NCBI RefSeq assembly: GCF_009720745.1
Contig: NZ_WNKX01000012.1
Span: 62,001-126,000, forward strand
Length of the DNA stretch: 64,000 nucleotides
Direction: 5' to 3'
Source: Massilia eburnea
Lineage (GTDB): Bacteria; Pseudomonadota; Gammaproteobacteria; Burkholderiales; Burkholderiaceae_D
The position numbers were made by a program, and so were the translations under genes. Positions within the stretch are counted from its first letter, which is position 1. The number at the start of each line of letters is the position of its first letter. Positions 30,820 through 38,621 of this stretch are shown piece after piece. The notes beneath the pieces are model-generated. The model was given only the letters and a program-made list of their open reading frames with translations. It ran no database searches and had not been told where the DNA came from.

Positions 30820-31251
30820 TTAACGCTTGAGCATACCTTGGGAAAGAATGAGATCGTCGCCCGGTGGATCTCCGACTTTGACCTCTTCTTCGGCTTCCCA
30901 GTAGAGAGTGCCGTTCTTTAAAGTTGCAACACCTTTGACGACTGCGCCATTCCGATTGCTGGTAACAAGCAGCACCGCCTGATTGCCGGATACAGATCCC
31001 TGTACCGTTCCAGCGCCACCTTCATTGACTTGGCCGCAGTCGACCGTCGCCATGTAATGGGATCCTGTCACTCGGTTGCCGTTCTGCCTTAACTCGAATC
31101 CCGCCGAACCGCATTCTGCTTTCCGTGCCTTTTCTTCGGGTTTGCGCAAATCAATTGTCCAGGACCCCGAGAAATCTGTCGCTTTGGCCTGAGCATTGAT
31201 TGCAGCAAAAAGCAGAATGGCAATCGGCGTAAGTCGACCTGAAGTAGTCAT
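30820..31251 (-). CDS. Hypothetical secreted protein
   Basis: This 143-residue protein has a signal peptide (TPIAILLFAAINAQAKA). The mature part begins FSGSWTIDLRKPEE, with two cysteines and beta-rich segments (TVQGSVSGNQAVLLVTSNRN). It resembles small secreted beta-barrel proteins of the lipocalin-like type seen in many proteobacteria, but I do not recognise a named family. A start 11 codons upstream is possible; no clear ribosome-binding site decides between them. Confidence 0.7.
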   Translation of the reverse strand: MTTSGRLTPIAILLFAAINAQAKATDFSGSWTIDLRKPEEKARKAECGSAGFELRQNGNRVTGSHYMATVDCGQVNEGGAGTVQGSVSGNQAVLLVTSNRNGAVVKGVATLKNGTLYWEAEEEVKVGDPPGDDLILSQGMLKR

Positions 31252-31309
31252 AAATTTAGATGTATCGCAGTTCACCCGGATCATCGAAGCGTACTAGAGC
31301 CAGACATTG

Positions 31310-32014
31310 TTATACCAGCTTAGTATTAGCAACAAATGCGTGTGAGAGTTTATCGAGACCTTGAATTGCTCGCATCCCTTCGGCCGCAGTGACTCGGCCA
31401 GACGAGGAAACGACCAAATGCTCCAGATGGGGAAATTTTTCGTTTAGCTTGCCCAGATCCGTTAAGTTGCGGCACCGGTGAATCTCAAGTCGCCGCAGAT
31501 GCGGCAATGGTGGAAGTGATTCCAGGCTTTCGGGGCTGGCCCAATTGATCTGGAACTCGACCAGTGACACCGGAAGATTTAAAGCCGAAAATGTTTTGTC
31601 GGCAGGACGGAAGTGCCAGAGATGGAGCAGTTCAAGTTCACTGAGTTCATCGAGGCCACGATCTTTCGCTTTTGGTTCGATCACTGCCTTTTTGAGCCTT
31701 GGAAAACGACCAAAGTCAATCGGTGGGCGTTTTGGGTGCATGCCAAAATACCGCAAGTTCTCAAGCGAGTACAGACCATCGATATCGTCCAGGCAAATGT
31801 CCCAGAACCATACCGCCTCAACCCACGGCATCTCTCGCAAGAAATCGACCTTCTTGCAGTGAAAGCCAAATCCAGGCGAACCAAAAACCCCGCGCGTTCG
31901 TGTTTCTCGAATTCTCTCGACGCATGCAGCGATGCGTTCTGACTCAATTCCCAGGCACGTTGTATGTGCCAAATCGTGGGTTTGAAAAAAACCATCTTCT
32001 TTGGCGATCGGCAT
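31310..32014 (-). CDS. Leucine-rich-repeat-like hypothetical protein
   Basis: This 234-residue protein contains about six irregular repeats of 21-24 residues with spaced leucines, for example LYSLENLRYFGM, ELSELELLHLWHF, LPPLPHLRRLEIHRCRNL and FPHLEHLVVSSSG. It has no signal peptide or membrane helix, so a cytoplasmic protein-interaction role is likely. The repeat pattern is visible but no family is recognised. The gene is lower in GC than its neighbours and may have been acquired. Confidence 0.7.
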   Translation of the reverse strand: MPIAKEDGFFQTHDLAHTTCLGIESERIAACVERIRETRTRGVFGSPGFGFHCKKVDFLREMPWVEAVWFWDICLDDIDGLYSLENLRYFGMHPKRPPIDFGRFPRLKKAVIEPKAKDRGLDELSELELLHLWHFRPADKTFSALNLPVSLVEFQINWASPESLESLPPLPHLRRLEIHRCRNLTDLGKLNEKFPHLEHLVVSSSGRVTAAEGMRAIQGLDKLSHAFVANTKLV

Positions 32015-32167
32015 TAGCTGCAGCTTCCCAGATCAGCAATCGGTGAGTCCATCGAGTGGTGGTCGCACAGCATACATCCCTCGACTCTTTATCAAAACGT
32101 CAATATGCCAGCTAAATTCCCTTTCGGCAATCTACGGCGGAGGAAATCAAGCGAGTGGGTATGAAGG
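32015..32167. other. Intergenic region, nothing recognised
   Basis: This stretch lies between the DUF3567 terminator and the start of the leucine-rich-repeat gene. I see no coding frame or structured element in it. Confidence 0.4.
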
Positions 32168-32196
32168 AAAAACGGGCAGCGCTGACGTGGCTGCCC
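32168..32196 (-). terminator. Rho-independent terminator of the ntrYX-DUF3567 unit
   Basis: A 7 bp stem (GGGCAGC, 32174-32180, with GCTGCCC, 32190-32196) closes a 9 nt loop. On the minus strand TTTTT follows. It is 42 bp downstream of the DUF3567 stop. Confidence 0.8.
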
Positions 32197-32237
32197 ATTG
32201 CGAGGCAAGAAATGCCCCACGGAAGGATGCTTGGAAC

Positions 32238-32495
32238 TTAGTGCAGCAGCACCGGCTGACTCATCAGTACTTCGTAATTGCCCAGGAAATCGTCGATTTC
32301 CTCGATGGTGGGCTCGCTGGCAATCAATTCGTTAACGTCGCGGCGGAAGTTCTGCGCCATGACCCCGGCAATGAAGATTTCGCGTTTGCCGCCCTTGTCC
32401 ACGATTTCGTAACCGCCAAAGCGCAACGCCTCCAGGCTACGGTCCGCGCCGAATTCGACAACGCTGTATTGCTCGCTGTTATAAATGAGGTTCAT
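32238..32495 (-). CDS. DUF3567 family protein
   Basis: This 85-residue protein begins MNLIYNSEQYSVVEF and carries ALRFGGYEIVDKGGKREIFI and LIASEPTIEEIDDFLGNY. These match DUF3567, a small family restricted largely to betaproteobacteria and of unknown function. It lies at the end of the ntrY-ntrX unit and is followed by a terminator. Confidence 0.9.
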   Translation of the reverse strand: MNLIYNSEQYSVVEFGADRSLEALRFGGYEIVDKGGKREIFIAGVMAQNFRRDVNELIASEPTIEEIDDFLGNYEVLMSQPVLLH

Positions 32496-32550
32496 ATGGC
32501 TTCCTTCACAGTTCCGTTTCCAAACCGAGATGGGGCTGTCCTAGCCATTT

Positions 32551-32919
32551 TCAAGCGTTCAGTACCGGCTCCAGGCGCAGCAGGGCGTCATAAGGTGCCG
32601 TTTCAAGCATGGCGCGCAGGCTTTCCACGTGGGTGGCATCAGCCAGGCTGATAAAGAGCTGCGCCGGGGGACGGCGCAAGAGACGATTCAATGTAACACG
32701 CAAGACAAGATTACCGGCGCAGCATAGGCAGCCGGGGGCGATGCGATGAACCTGCGGCTGCCATGCCGGCGGGTCACTTTCATCATATACCAAACTGGAA
32801 TTCGCGTCGGCAAGACCTTCGAGGATGATGGCCGTTGCTACGCCAGGCGACAAAACGGCCGCAATCGCGCTCTCGCGCGCTGCGGCCGTCGGGCCGATGA
32901 CCAGGGTTGTCGGTGTCAA
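32551..32919 (-). CDS. CobW-like mini-protein with degenerate P-loop
   Basis: This 122-residue protein carries GCLCC at residues 63-67, the metal-binding motif of CobW/COG0523 GTPase metallochaperones. The N-terminal TTLVIGPTAAARESAIAAVL stands where Walker A should be but lacks the GK(S/T) lysine. It stops before the GTPase switch and guanine-specificity motifs would occur. It overlaps the end of ntrX by 4 bp, so it is coupled to the two-component genes. It may be a shrunken relative that binds metal without GTP; that is inferred. Confidence 0.65.
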   Translation of the reverse strand: MTPTTLVIGPTAAARESAIAAVLSPGVATAIILEGLADANSSLVYDESDPPAWQPQVHRIAPGCLCCAGNLVLRVTLNRLLRRPPAQLFISLADATHVESLRAMLETAPYDALLRLEPVLNA

Positions 32920-33629
32920 GCCTGGTTCTTTTTCGACAGCTTGCCCGGCTCCACGCCCAGCTGCTTCAGCTTGCGGTACAGGTGGGTGCGTTCCAGTCCG
33001 GTCTTCTCGGCCACGCGGGTCATGCTGCCGCCTTCGCGGCCCAGGTGGTGTTCGAAGTACATGCGCTCGAACGCGTCGCGTGCTTCACGCAGCGGCAGGT
33101 CGAACGACAGGTTGAAGATCGGGTTGTCGCCGTTGACGGCGCGCGCCATGCCCAGGTTATGGGTCACCGGCTGCTGCACTGCCTGCGATTGGCCAAAGCT
33201 GGTTTCTTCCACCGGCGCCGGCATGACCGGTCGCGATGCCATCACCGGCGCTCGCACGGCTTCCTGCGCGCGGCTCAGGCCAGCCTGCACGGCCTTCAGC
33301 AGCTTTTGCATCGCAATCGGCTTTTCCAGGAAATTCATGGCGCCGATGCGCGTCGCCTCCACCGCGGTATCGATGGTTGCGTGGCCGGACATCATGATCA
33401 CCGGCATGGTCAGCAAGCCGTCGCGCTGCCATTCCTTGAGCAGCGTAACGCCGTCCGTGTCGGGCATCCAGATGTCGAGCAGGACCAGGTCGGGCGCCCC
33501 GGCGGCACGCGCGGTACGTGCCTGCTGGGCGTTCTCCGCCAGCGTGACCGCGTGGCCTTCATCACCCAGGATTTCCGAGAGCAACTCCCGGATGCCCATT
33601 TCATCATCAACTACGAGAATGTTTGCCAT
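32916..33629 (-). CDS. ntrX: NtrX-like response regulator lacking the AAA+ domain
   Basis: This 237-residue regulator has a receiver domain (MANILVVDDEMGIRELL) with the phosphoacceptor Asp52 in VLLDIWMPDTDG and the lysine in FLEKPIAM. A linker of about 60 residues follows, then a Fis-type helix-turn-helix (residues about 185-230, TRVAEKTGLERTHLYRKLKQ). The sigma-54-activating AAA+ ATPase of classical NtrX is missing. The start at MANIL was preferred over one 8 codons upstream. It follows the partner kinase ntrY after 100 bp. Confidence 0.88.
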   Translation of the reverse strand: MANILVVDDEMGIRELLSEILGDEGHAVTLAENAQQARTARAAGAPDLVLLDIWMPDTDGVTLLKEWQRDGLLTMPVIMMSGHATIDTAVEATRIGAMNFLEKPIAMQKLLKAVQAGLSRAQEAVRAPVMASRPVMPAPVEETSFGQSQAVQQPVTHNLGMARAVNGDNPIFNLSFDLPLREARDAFERMYFEHHLGREGGSMTRVAEKTGLERTHLYRKLKQLGVEPGKLSKKNQA

Positions 33630-33729
33630 GTATCCCTTGCCCCTTCCCTTCATTTTGTCGCCTTCTACGCAGGCATTCTATACCTGTCTGAGCGACAATG
33701 ATTTTATTAGTCCAACAATATTATGCCAA

Positions 33730-36015
33730 CTACACCGACGCCAACTTTAACAGCAAAATCAGCACCGACGCACCACTTCTATCGTCACGGTTCTGGATAT
33801 CGATCCTGCCCCCGTGTTCCTCGATAATCTTCTTCACCATTGCCAGCCCCAATCCTGTGCCTTTGGCCTTCGACGTCACGTACGGTTCGAAGGCATTGGC
33901 CAGGATCTTCGGCATGAAGCCGGGGCCATTGTCCGAGATTGAGAGGCGCACTGCAATACGTGTGCCGCCGTCTGCGCTCTGGTAGATGATGCCCTCAGTG
34001 ACCACGTCGATGCGCGGCTCGGCATCCAATGGAGGATGCTCTTGCAGCGCGTCCTGCGCATTTTGCAGCAGGTTGTGGATTACCTGGCGCAATTGGGTTT
34101 CGTCGCCCATGATCATGGGCAGCACGGGCGCCAGGTTGGCGTGGATGATGTCGTTGCCCTCGCCGCTCACATACAGGTGCAGGATCTCCTCCACCAGGGA
34201 GTTCAGGTCCAGCGGCTGCAGCACGGCAGGCGGGGTGCGGGCGTAATCGCGGAAGTCGTCGACCATGCGTTTCATGGCGGAGACCTGGTTGACGATGGTG
34301 GTGGAGGCTTTGTTGAGCAATTCCACATCGGGGCCTGAGAGCTTGGATTCAAGCTTCATTTGCAGGCGTTCGGCCGACAGCTGGATAGGCGTCAGCGGGT
34401 TCTTGATTTCGTGGGCCAGGCGGCGCGCCACTTCGCCCCAGGCGATCGAGCGCTGGGCGGAGATCACATCGGTGATATCGTCGAACACGACGATGTAGCC
34501 GGTGCCCGTTTCCAGCGGCAGGCGCGAGCCGCGCGTCAGCAGGATCTGTTCATTGTCCTCAGGGCTGCCTGGCTGGCGCGGGATCTCGATCTGGCGCTGC
34601 CAGTGCAGGCGAGCCACGTTGCGTCCGGCCGCGGTCTGCGCGCTCTGCGCCGAGAAGGCGTTGATGATGGCGGCGGCAAATTCCTGCATGCCTTCCACTT
34701 CGGCCAGCGGCTGGCCGATCAGGGTCACGCCGGCGTGCTGCAGGATGCGTTCAACCGAGTCGTTGCAGGTGACCAGGCGGAATTCGGAATCGAGCACCAT
34801 CACGCCCGCCGACATATTGGCCAGCACCGATTCCAGGTGGGCCTTGGCGTTTTGCAGGGCGATACGGTTTCGTTCAACGGCGCTGCGTGCTTCGGACAGC
34901 TGGCGCGTCATGGTGTTGAAAGACTGGGTCAGGGTGCCAAGTTCGTCCGAGCTGGCGACGATAGGACGCGGCGACAGGTCGCCTTCGGCCACGGCGCGGG
35001 TACCTTCGGCCAGCAGCAGCAGCGGCTGCGCCAGGTCGTTCGCGATCAGGAAGGCCGCCGCGATGGCGCCGAAGACTGCCAGCAGCAGGGTCAGGGTCAG
35101 CGTCTCGGTGTACATCTTGCGCAGGCCCTGCCGGGCGACCGAGCGCTCCTTGTATTCGGAGAAGGCGGTACGCAGCATTTCGCCGTTGCTGGCCAGCTTT
35201 TGCGGCACGGCCTGGATGATCTGCAGGTAGCGCGGCGCCAGGTGGGCGCCGGACGGCTGCACCGGGTCGGGGATGGCCATCAGCACGCGCAGGCGCAGCA
35301 CGCTGTTGGCGTCCAGCGGCGCCGGCTGCGGCGCGCCGACGCGGTCGTCGCGCAGTTCCCCGCCGCCCTCGTAGGCCGCGTAAGCCGGGTCATCCTTGGC
35401 TTTGGCCAGCATGACGGCGCTGGGCAAGTCGGCCGACAGGTTGACGCGGCGCTCGCCCATGGCCGAAACAATCAGGCCGCCGTCGGCATCGACGATGATG
35501 GCGCTCTGGGTGCCGGGGTGGCGGCGCACGAAGCGCGCCAGCGTGGCAGGTGCGGAGTAGAACGGGTCTTCCGCCAGCTGGCGCACGGTGCCGCGCGCCT
35601 GGGCTTCCAGTTCGGCCAGCGATTCGTCCAGCGCCGAGCGTCCCAGGTCAAGGCCTGCATCCAGCGCCTCCTCGATCCGCACGTTGAACCAGGAGTCGAT
35701 GGAGTGCGACACAAACTGCACCGACACCAGGAAGATGACCAGGCCAGGCAGCACGCCGATGGCGGCAAACAGCACCACCAGCCGTGTCATCAGCTTGGAG
35801 CCGAACTTGCCGCTCTTGTAGCGCGAATAAAGCCGGAACAGCGAAACGCCGACCAGCACCACCAGCGATACCGCAACGGCTGCATTCAGGCCGAGCAGCC
35901 AGCCGTAATAGCGGTCGAAGAAGCCGGAATTGTCGGAAGCCGACGCGAGCAGGAACAGCAAAATGCTGCAGGTCGCTCCCGCGACGACAAACAGATACCG
36001 AAGGGCCGATTTCAC
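33730..36015 (-). CDS. ntrY: Sensor histidine kinase NtrY
   Basis: This 761-residue membrane kinase has several N-terminal helices and an extracytoplasmic loop, then a HAMP domain after the helix LLLAVFGAIAAAFLIAN. A PAS domain follows (VLANMSAGVMVLDSEFRLV). The HisKA region is VARRLAHEIKNPLTPIQLSA, and the ATPase domain shows NLLQNAQDAL and SDNGPGF, then GLGLAMVKKIIEEHGG. It signals to NtrX, encoded next. The start follows the DUF4390 stop with no gap. The signal is unknown; nitrogen or redox state is suggested for the family. Confidence 0.93.
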   Translation of the reverse strand: MKSALRYLFVVAGATCSILLFLLASASDNSGFFDRYYGWLLGLNAAVAVSLVVLVGVSLFRLYSRYKSGKFGSKLMTRLVVLFAAIGVLPGLVIFLVSVQFVSHSIDSWFNVRIEEALDAGLDLGRSALDESLAELEAQARGTVRQLAEDPFYSAPATLARFVRRHPGTQSAIIVDADGGLIVSAMGERRVNLSADLPSAVMLAKAKDDPAYAAYEGGGELRDDRVGAPQPAPLDANSVLRLRVLMAIPDPVQPSGAHLAPRYLQIIQAVPQKLASNGEMLRTAFSEYKERSVARQGLRKMYTETLTLTLLLAVFGAIAAAFLIANDLAQPLLLLAEGTRAVAEGDLSPRPIVASSDELGTLTQSFNTMTRQLSEARSAVERNRIALQNAKAHLESVLANMSAGVMVLDSEFRLVTCNDSVERILQHAGVTLIGQPLAEVEGMQEFAAAIINAFSAQSAQTAAGRNVARLHWQRQIEIPRQPGSPEDNEQILLTRGSRLPLETGTGYIVVFDDITDVISAQRSIAWGEVARRLAHEIKNPLTPIQLSAERLQMKLESKLSGPDVELLNKASTTIVNQVSAMKRMVDDFRDYARTPPAVLQPLDLNSLVEEILHLYVSGEGNDIIHANLAPVLPMIMGDETQLRQVIHNLLQNAQDALQEHPPLDAEPRIDVVTEGIIYQSADGGTRIAVRLSISDNGPGFMPKILANAFEPYVTSKAKGTGLGLAMVKKIIEEHGGRIDIQNRDDRSGASVLILLLKLASV

Positions 36016-36621
36016 TTACTCAGCCCTGTACTGGAAGGTTTTCTGTTTGGACGAGAGTCGCCACTCGCTGTTGTTGAAGGCATTGACCTGGATTGGCTTG
36101 GGCAGGAAATCCTTGTCCATGCCCATCTTCAAGGTCACATTATAAGTTTCGCCTACCTTCAGGGCGCCGCGCGGCGCCACGACCCAGCGGGTTGGCCGGC
36201 GGATGAAAAACAGGGCTTCGTCCAGCGTCTGGAAGGGTTGGGCTACCGAACCGATGACTTTGACGTAGTACTGGCGTATCAGCACGTCGTACCACAGCTT
36301 GTGGGTACGCTTGGCGGTGACGGCTTTTTCGTCGAACCAGTACCAGCGCGGGCGGGTAAAGCTGATTTCGGTCGTGAAGTGCAGCGACACGCCCGATTGC
36401 ACGGCCACTTCCAGGTCGTGGCTCAACTCGAAGGAATAGGCGGAGGACAGGCGATAGCCCTCTTCCGCCGCCTCGATATAGGCGCGCGTGATCTCCACCC
36501 CGTCATCGGAGGCGTGGGCGGCGTGCGGCAACGCACACGCAAGCGTCAACAGCAACTGCCAGCAAAGGAGTCGAAAAAATCTTTGGATCACTTGCCTGGT
36601 GCTCTTCAAAGGGTTACGCAT
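36016..36621 (-). CDS. DUF4390 domain secreted protein
   Basis: This 201-residue protein has a signal peptide (LLCWQLLLTLACALPHAAHA) and a mature beta-rich domain. That domain contains SYAFELSHDLEVAVQSGVSL, broken in the sequence by SAY, and RRPTRWVVAP. This matches DUF4390, found in betaproteobacteria between rsmB and ntrY. The start ATG overlaps the end of rsmB by 8 bp. It may report an envelope state to NtrY; that is inferred from the fixed gene order. Confidence 0.87.
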   Translation of the reverse strand: MRNPLKSTRQVIQRFFRLLCWQLLLTLACALPHAAHASDDGVEITRAYIEAAEEGYRLSSAYSFELSHDLEVAVQSGVSLHFTTEISFTRPRWYWFDEKAVTAKRTHKLWYDVLIRQYYVKVIGSVAQPFQTLDEALFFIRRPTRWVVAPRGALKVGETYNVTLKMGMDKDFLPKPIQVNAFNNSEWRLSSKQKTFQYRAE

Positions 36622-38440
36622 CTTTCCGGAACAATGCGTAGAACAAACCATCGTGATCCTGCTCGGCGCCGCCTAATGGCAGCAATTGGCCGGGTGCATC
36701 GAGGCGGGTGGCGCGGTTGCGCACCGCGAAAGCGGCCGCCTGCGCCTCGGACTCCTGCGGCCACAACGAACATGTCACGAACAGCAATTTACCATTCGGG
36801 GCGAGCATTCGCCAAAGGTTGTCGAGAATTTGCGACGAAAGTGTTGCAAGTTGACGGGTGTCGCTCTTGCGGCGCAGCCAGCGGATGTCCGGGTGGCGGC
36901 GCACGATGCCGGAGGCGGTACAGGGCACGTCGGCCAGGATGCGGTCGAACTGCTGGCCGTCCCACCATGCGTCGGTCTGGGCTTCGGCCGGCTGCAGGTT
37001 TGCCTGCAGTTGCAGGCGGTCGAGGTTTTCCTGCACGCGCTGCAGGCGCTTCGGATCTGCATCCAGTGCTGTCAAATTGACATCAGCCAGTTCGAGGATG
37101 TGGCAGGTTTTGCCGCCGGGGGCGGCGCAGGCGTCCAGCACGCGCATGCCCGGCTGGACGTCCAGCAGCGGCGCCGCCAGCTGGGCGCCGGCGTCCTGCA
37201 CCGAAACGTCGCCCTCCGCGAAGCCCGGAATCTGGCTGACCGGCACCGGCTTGGCCAGGCGCACTGCGTAAGGACCGATCTGGGCGGCGTCCATGCCTTG
37301 CTCGGCCAAACGGGCCAGGTAGGCGGCTACGCTGGTGCGGCGGCTGTTCACGCGCAGGGTCAATGGCGGGGCCTCGTTACCGGCGGCCAGCAGCTTTTCC
37401 CAGTCTTTCGGGTAGGCGGTGATGACGGCGTCGATCCACCATTGCGGGTAGTTGTATCTGGCTTCCGGCTGCTGCATGGCTTTGTCCAGCAGTTCTTCTT
37501 TCTCGCGCAGGAAGCGGCGCAGCAGCGCATTGACCATGTTTTTGGCGCGCGCGGTGTCCGGGTGGGCGCCGGCGGCCGTGACGGCCTGGTCGACCACGGT
37601 GAACGCTTCGTAAGGGGCCGGGCTGGCGTCGGCCGGGTACATCAGCGGCAAGGCTGCGGACAGCAGGGCCTGGACCATCGGATCCGGTGCTTTGGGCGCC
37701 ATCAGGCCGATCAGGACTTCGCTCAGTGCCAGCTGGCGCATGCTGCGGTAGGCGATGTCCTGGATCGCGCCGCGCGCTTGCGGTGTTGCGTCATTGGCGG
37801 CAAACACAGAGGCCAGCGCCTGAGGCAGGGCCGTGCCCTGCTGTACCTGGACAGCGGCCGTCGCGGCGCCCAGCAATGCAAAAGCGAGCGAGTCCTGCTT
37901 CAATTCGGACTGGAATTCGGTCTGTACGCGCGGTTTCAGGTCGCGGTGGTGACTTTCGCGGATGGCTGGCTTGCTTGGCGCGCGTGGCGCCGCAGGCGCC
38001 TCCGCCCCGCGGGCTGCTGGTTTGCGGGCTGCCCAAGGCGAGCCAGAACCGGCCTCCTGGCCGCCCGCCGAGCGTCCGAAGCCGCGCTGTCCACTGTCCG
38101 AACGTGAGTCATTGCGGAAATCGGCGCCTTCGCGCTTGCCAAAGCCACGCTGGCCTGCATCGCTACGGCCTTCGCCACGATTTCCCCGGTCAGGACGCGG
38201 GGCGAAGGCGCGCTGTTCGAGTTCGCTGCGCCCCTCGCTGCGGCCTTCACCGCGGTTTTCGCGGTCCGAGCGGGCGCCAACGCCGCGCTGCGTGCCCTCG
38301 CCGCCAGGGCGGGGACCGGCTGGACGCGGGCCTGCCGAGCGCTGAGCACCCTCGCCCTGCGCACGAGGCGCCTTGGCCGCCGGTTTCGCCGGTTTAGCCT
38401 TGGGTTTGAGGGATAAAGTTGGGCGCTCTTTCTTAATCAT
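36614..38440 (-). CDS. rsmB: 16S rRNA (cytosine(967)-C(5))-methyltransferase with RG-rich extension
   Basis: This 608-residue protein methylates C967 of 16S rRNA. An N-terminal extension of about 180 residues is rich in Arg, Gly, Pro and Ser, with repeats such as GQRGFGKREG and GQRGFGRSAGG. The NusB-like RNA-binding domain follows, then the catalytic domain with VLDACAAPGGKTCHILELAD, the PC motif in LADVPCTASGIVRRHPD and the second cysteine in FVTCSLWPQES. Usual family members are about 430 residues long. The start MIKKERP is the first methionine after a nonconserved stretch. It heads the DUF4390-ntrYX unit. Confidence 0.92.
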   Translation of the reverse strand: MIKKERPTLSLKPKAKPAKPAAKAPRAQGEGAQRSAGPRPAGPRPGGEGTQRGVGARSDRENRGEGRSEGRSELEQRAFAPRPDRGNRGEGRSDAGQRGFGKREGADFRNDSRSDSGQRGFGRSAGGQEAGSGSPWAARKPAARGAEAPAAPRAPSKPAIRESHHRDLKPRVQTEFQSELKQDSLAFALLGAATAAVQVQQGTALPQALASVFAANDATPQARGAIQDIAYRSMRQLALSEVLIGLMAPKAPDPMVQALLSAALPLMYPADASPAPYEAFTVVDQAVTAAGAHPDTARAKNMVNALLRRFLREKEELLDKAMQQPEARYNYPQWWIDAVITAYPKDWEKLLAAGNEAPPLTLRVNSRRTSVAAYLARLAEQGMDAAQIGPYAVRLAKPVPVSQIPGFAEGDVSVQDAGAQLAAPLLDVQPGMRVLDACAAPGGKTCHILELADVNLTALDADPKRLQRVQENLDRLQLQANLQPAEAQTDAWWDGQQFDRILADVPCTASGIVRRHPDIRWLRRKSDTRQLATLSSQILDNLWRMLAPNGKLLFVTCSLWPQESEAQAAAFAVRNRATRLDAPGQLLPLGGAEQDHDGLFYALFRKDA

Positions 38441-38562
38441 TGCAATCCTGTCATCGCGCCCGCCGCCGGCGGGGCGGCCCGGGAGGCCACCTGTTCGCGG
38501 TAAATCTGTGAAAACCAAGATTGTACCCGGGATAGACCCCTAAGCCTTTGTTTTTGCCCCGA

Positions 38563-38590
38563 TTTACCCGCTCTGGCAAACAAGTATAAT
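38563..38590 (+). promoter_or_regulatory. Probable sigma-70 promoter of argS
   Basis: TTTACC (38563-38568) and a perfect TATAAT (38585-38590) are 16 bp apart, so transcription would start near 38597. This rules out an upstream ATG at 38589, which lies within the -10 box. Confidence 0.6.
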
Positions 38591-38621
38591 GTTCCACTTT
38601 CAGACGTTCCCAGCTATTCAC

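Noticed and set aside
34360-37080. Long open frame antisense to ntrY, DUF4390 and rsmB
   Set aside because: It covers three recognised genes and shows no domain.
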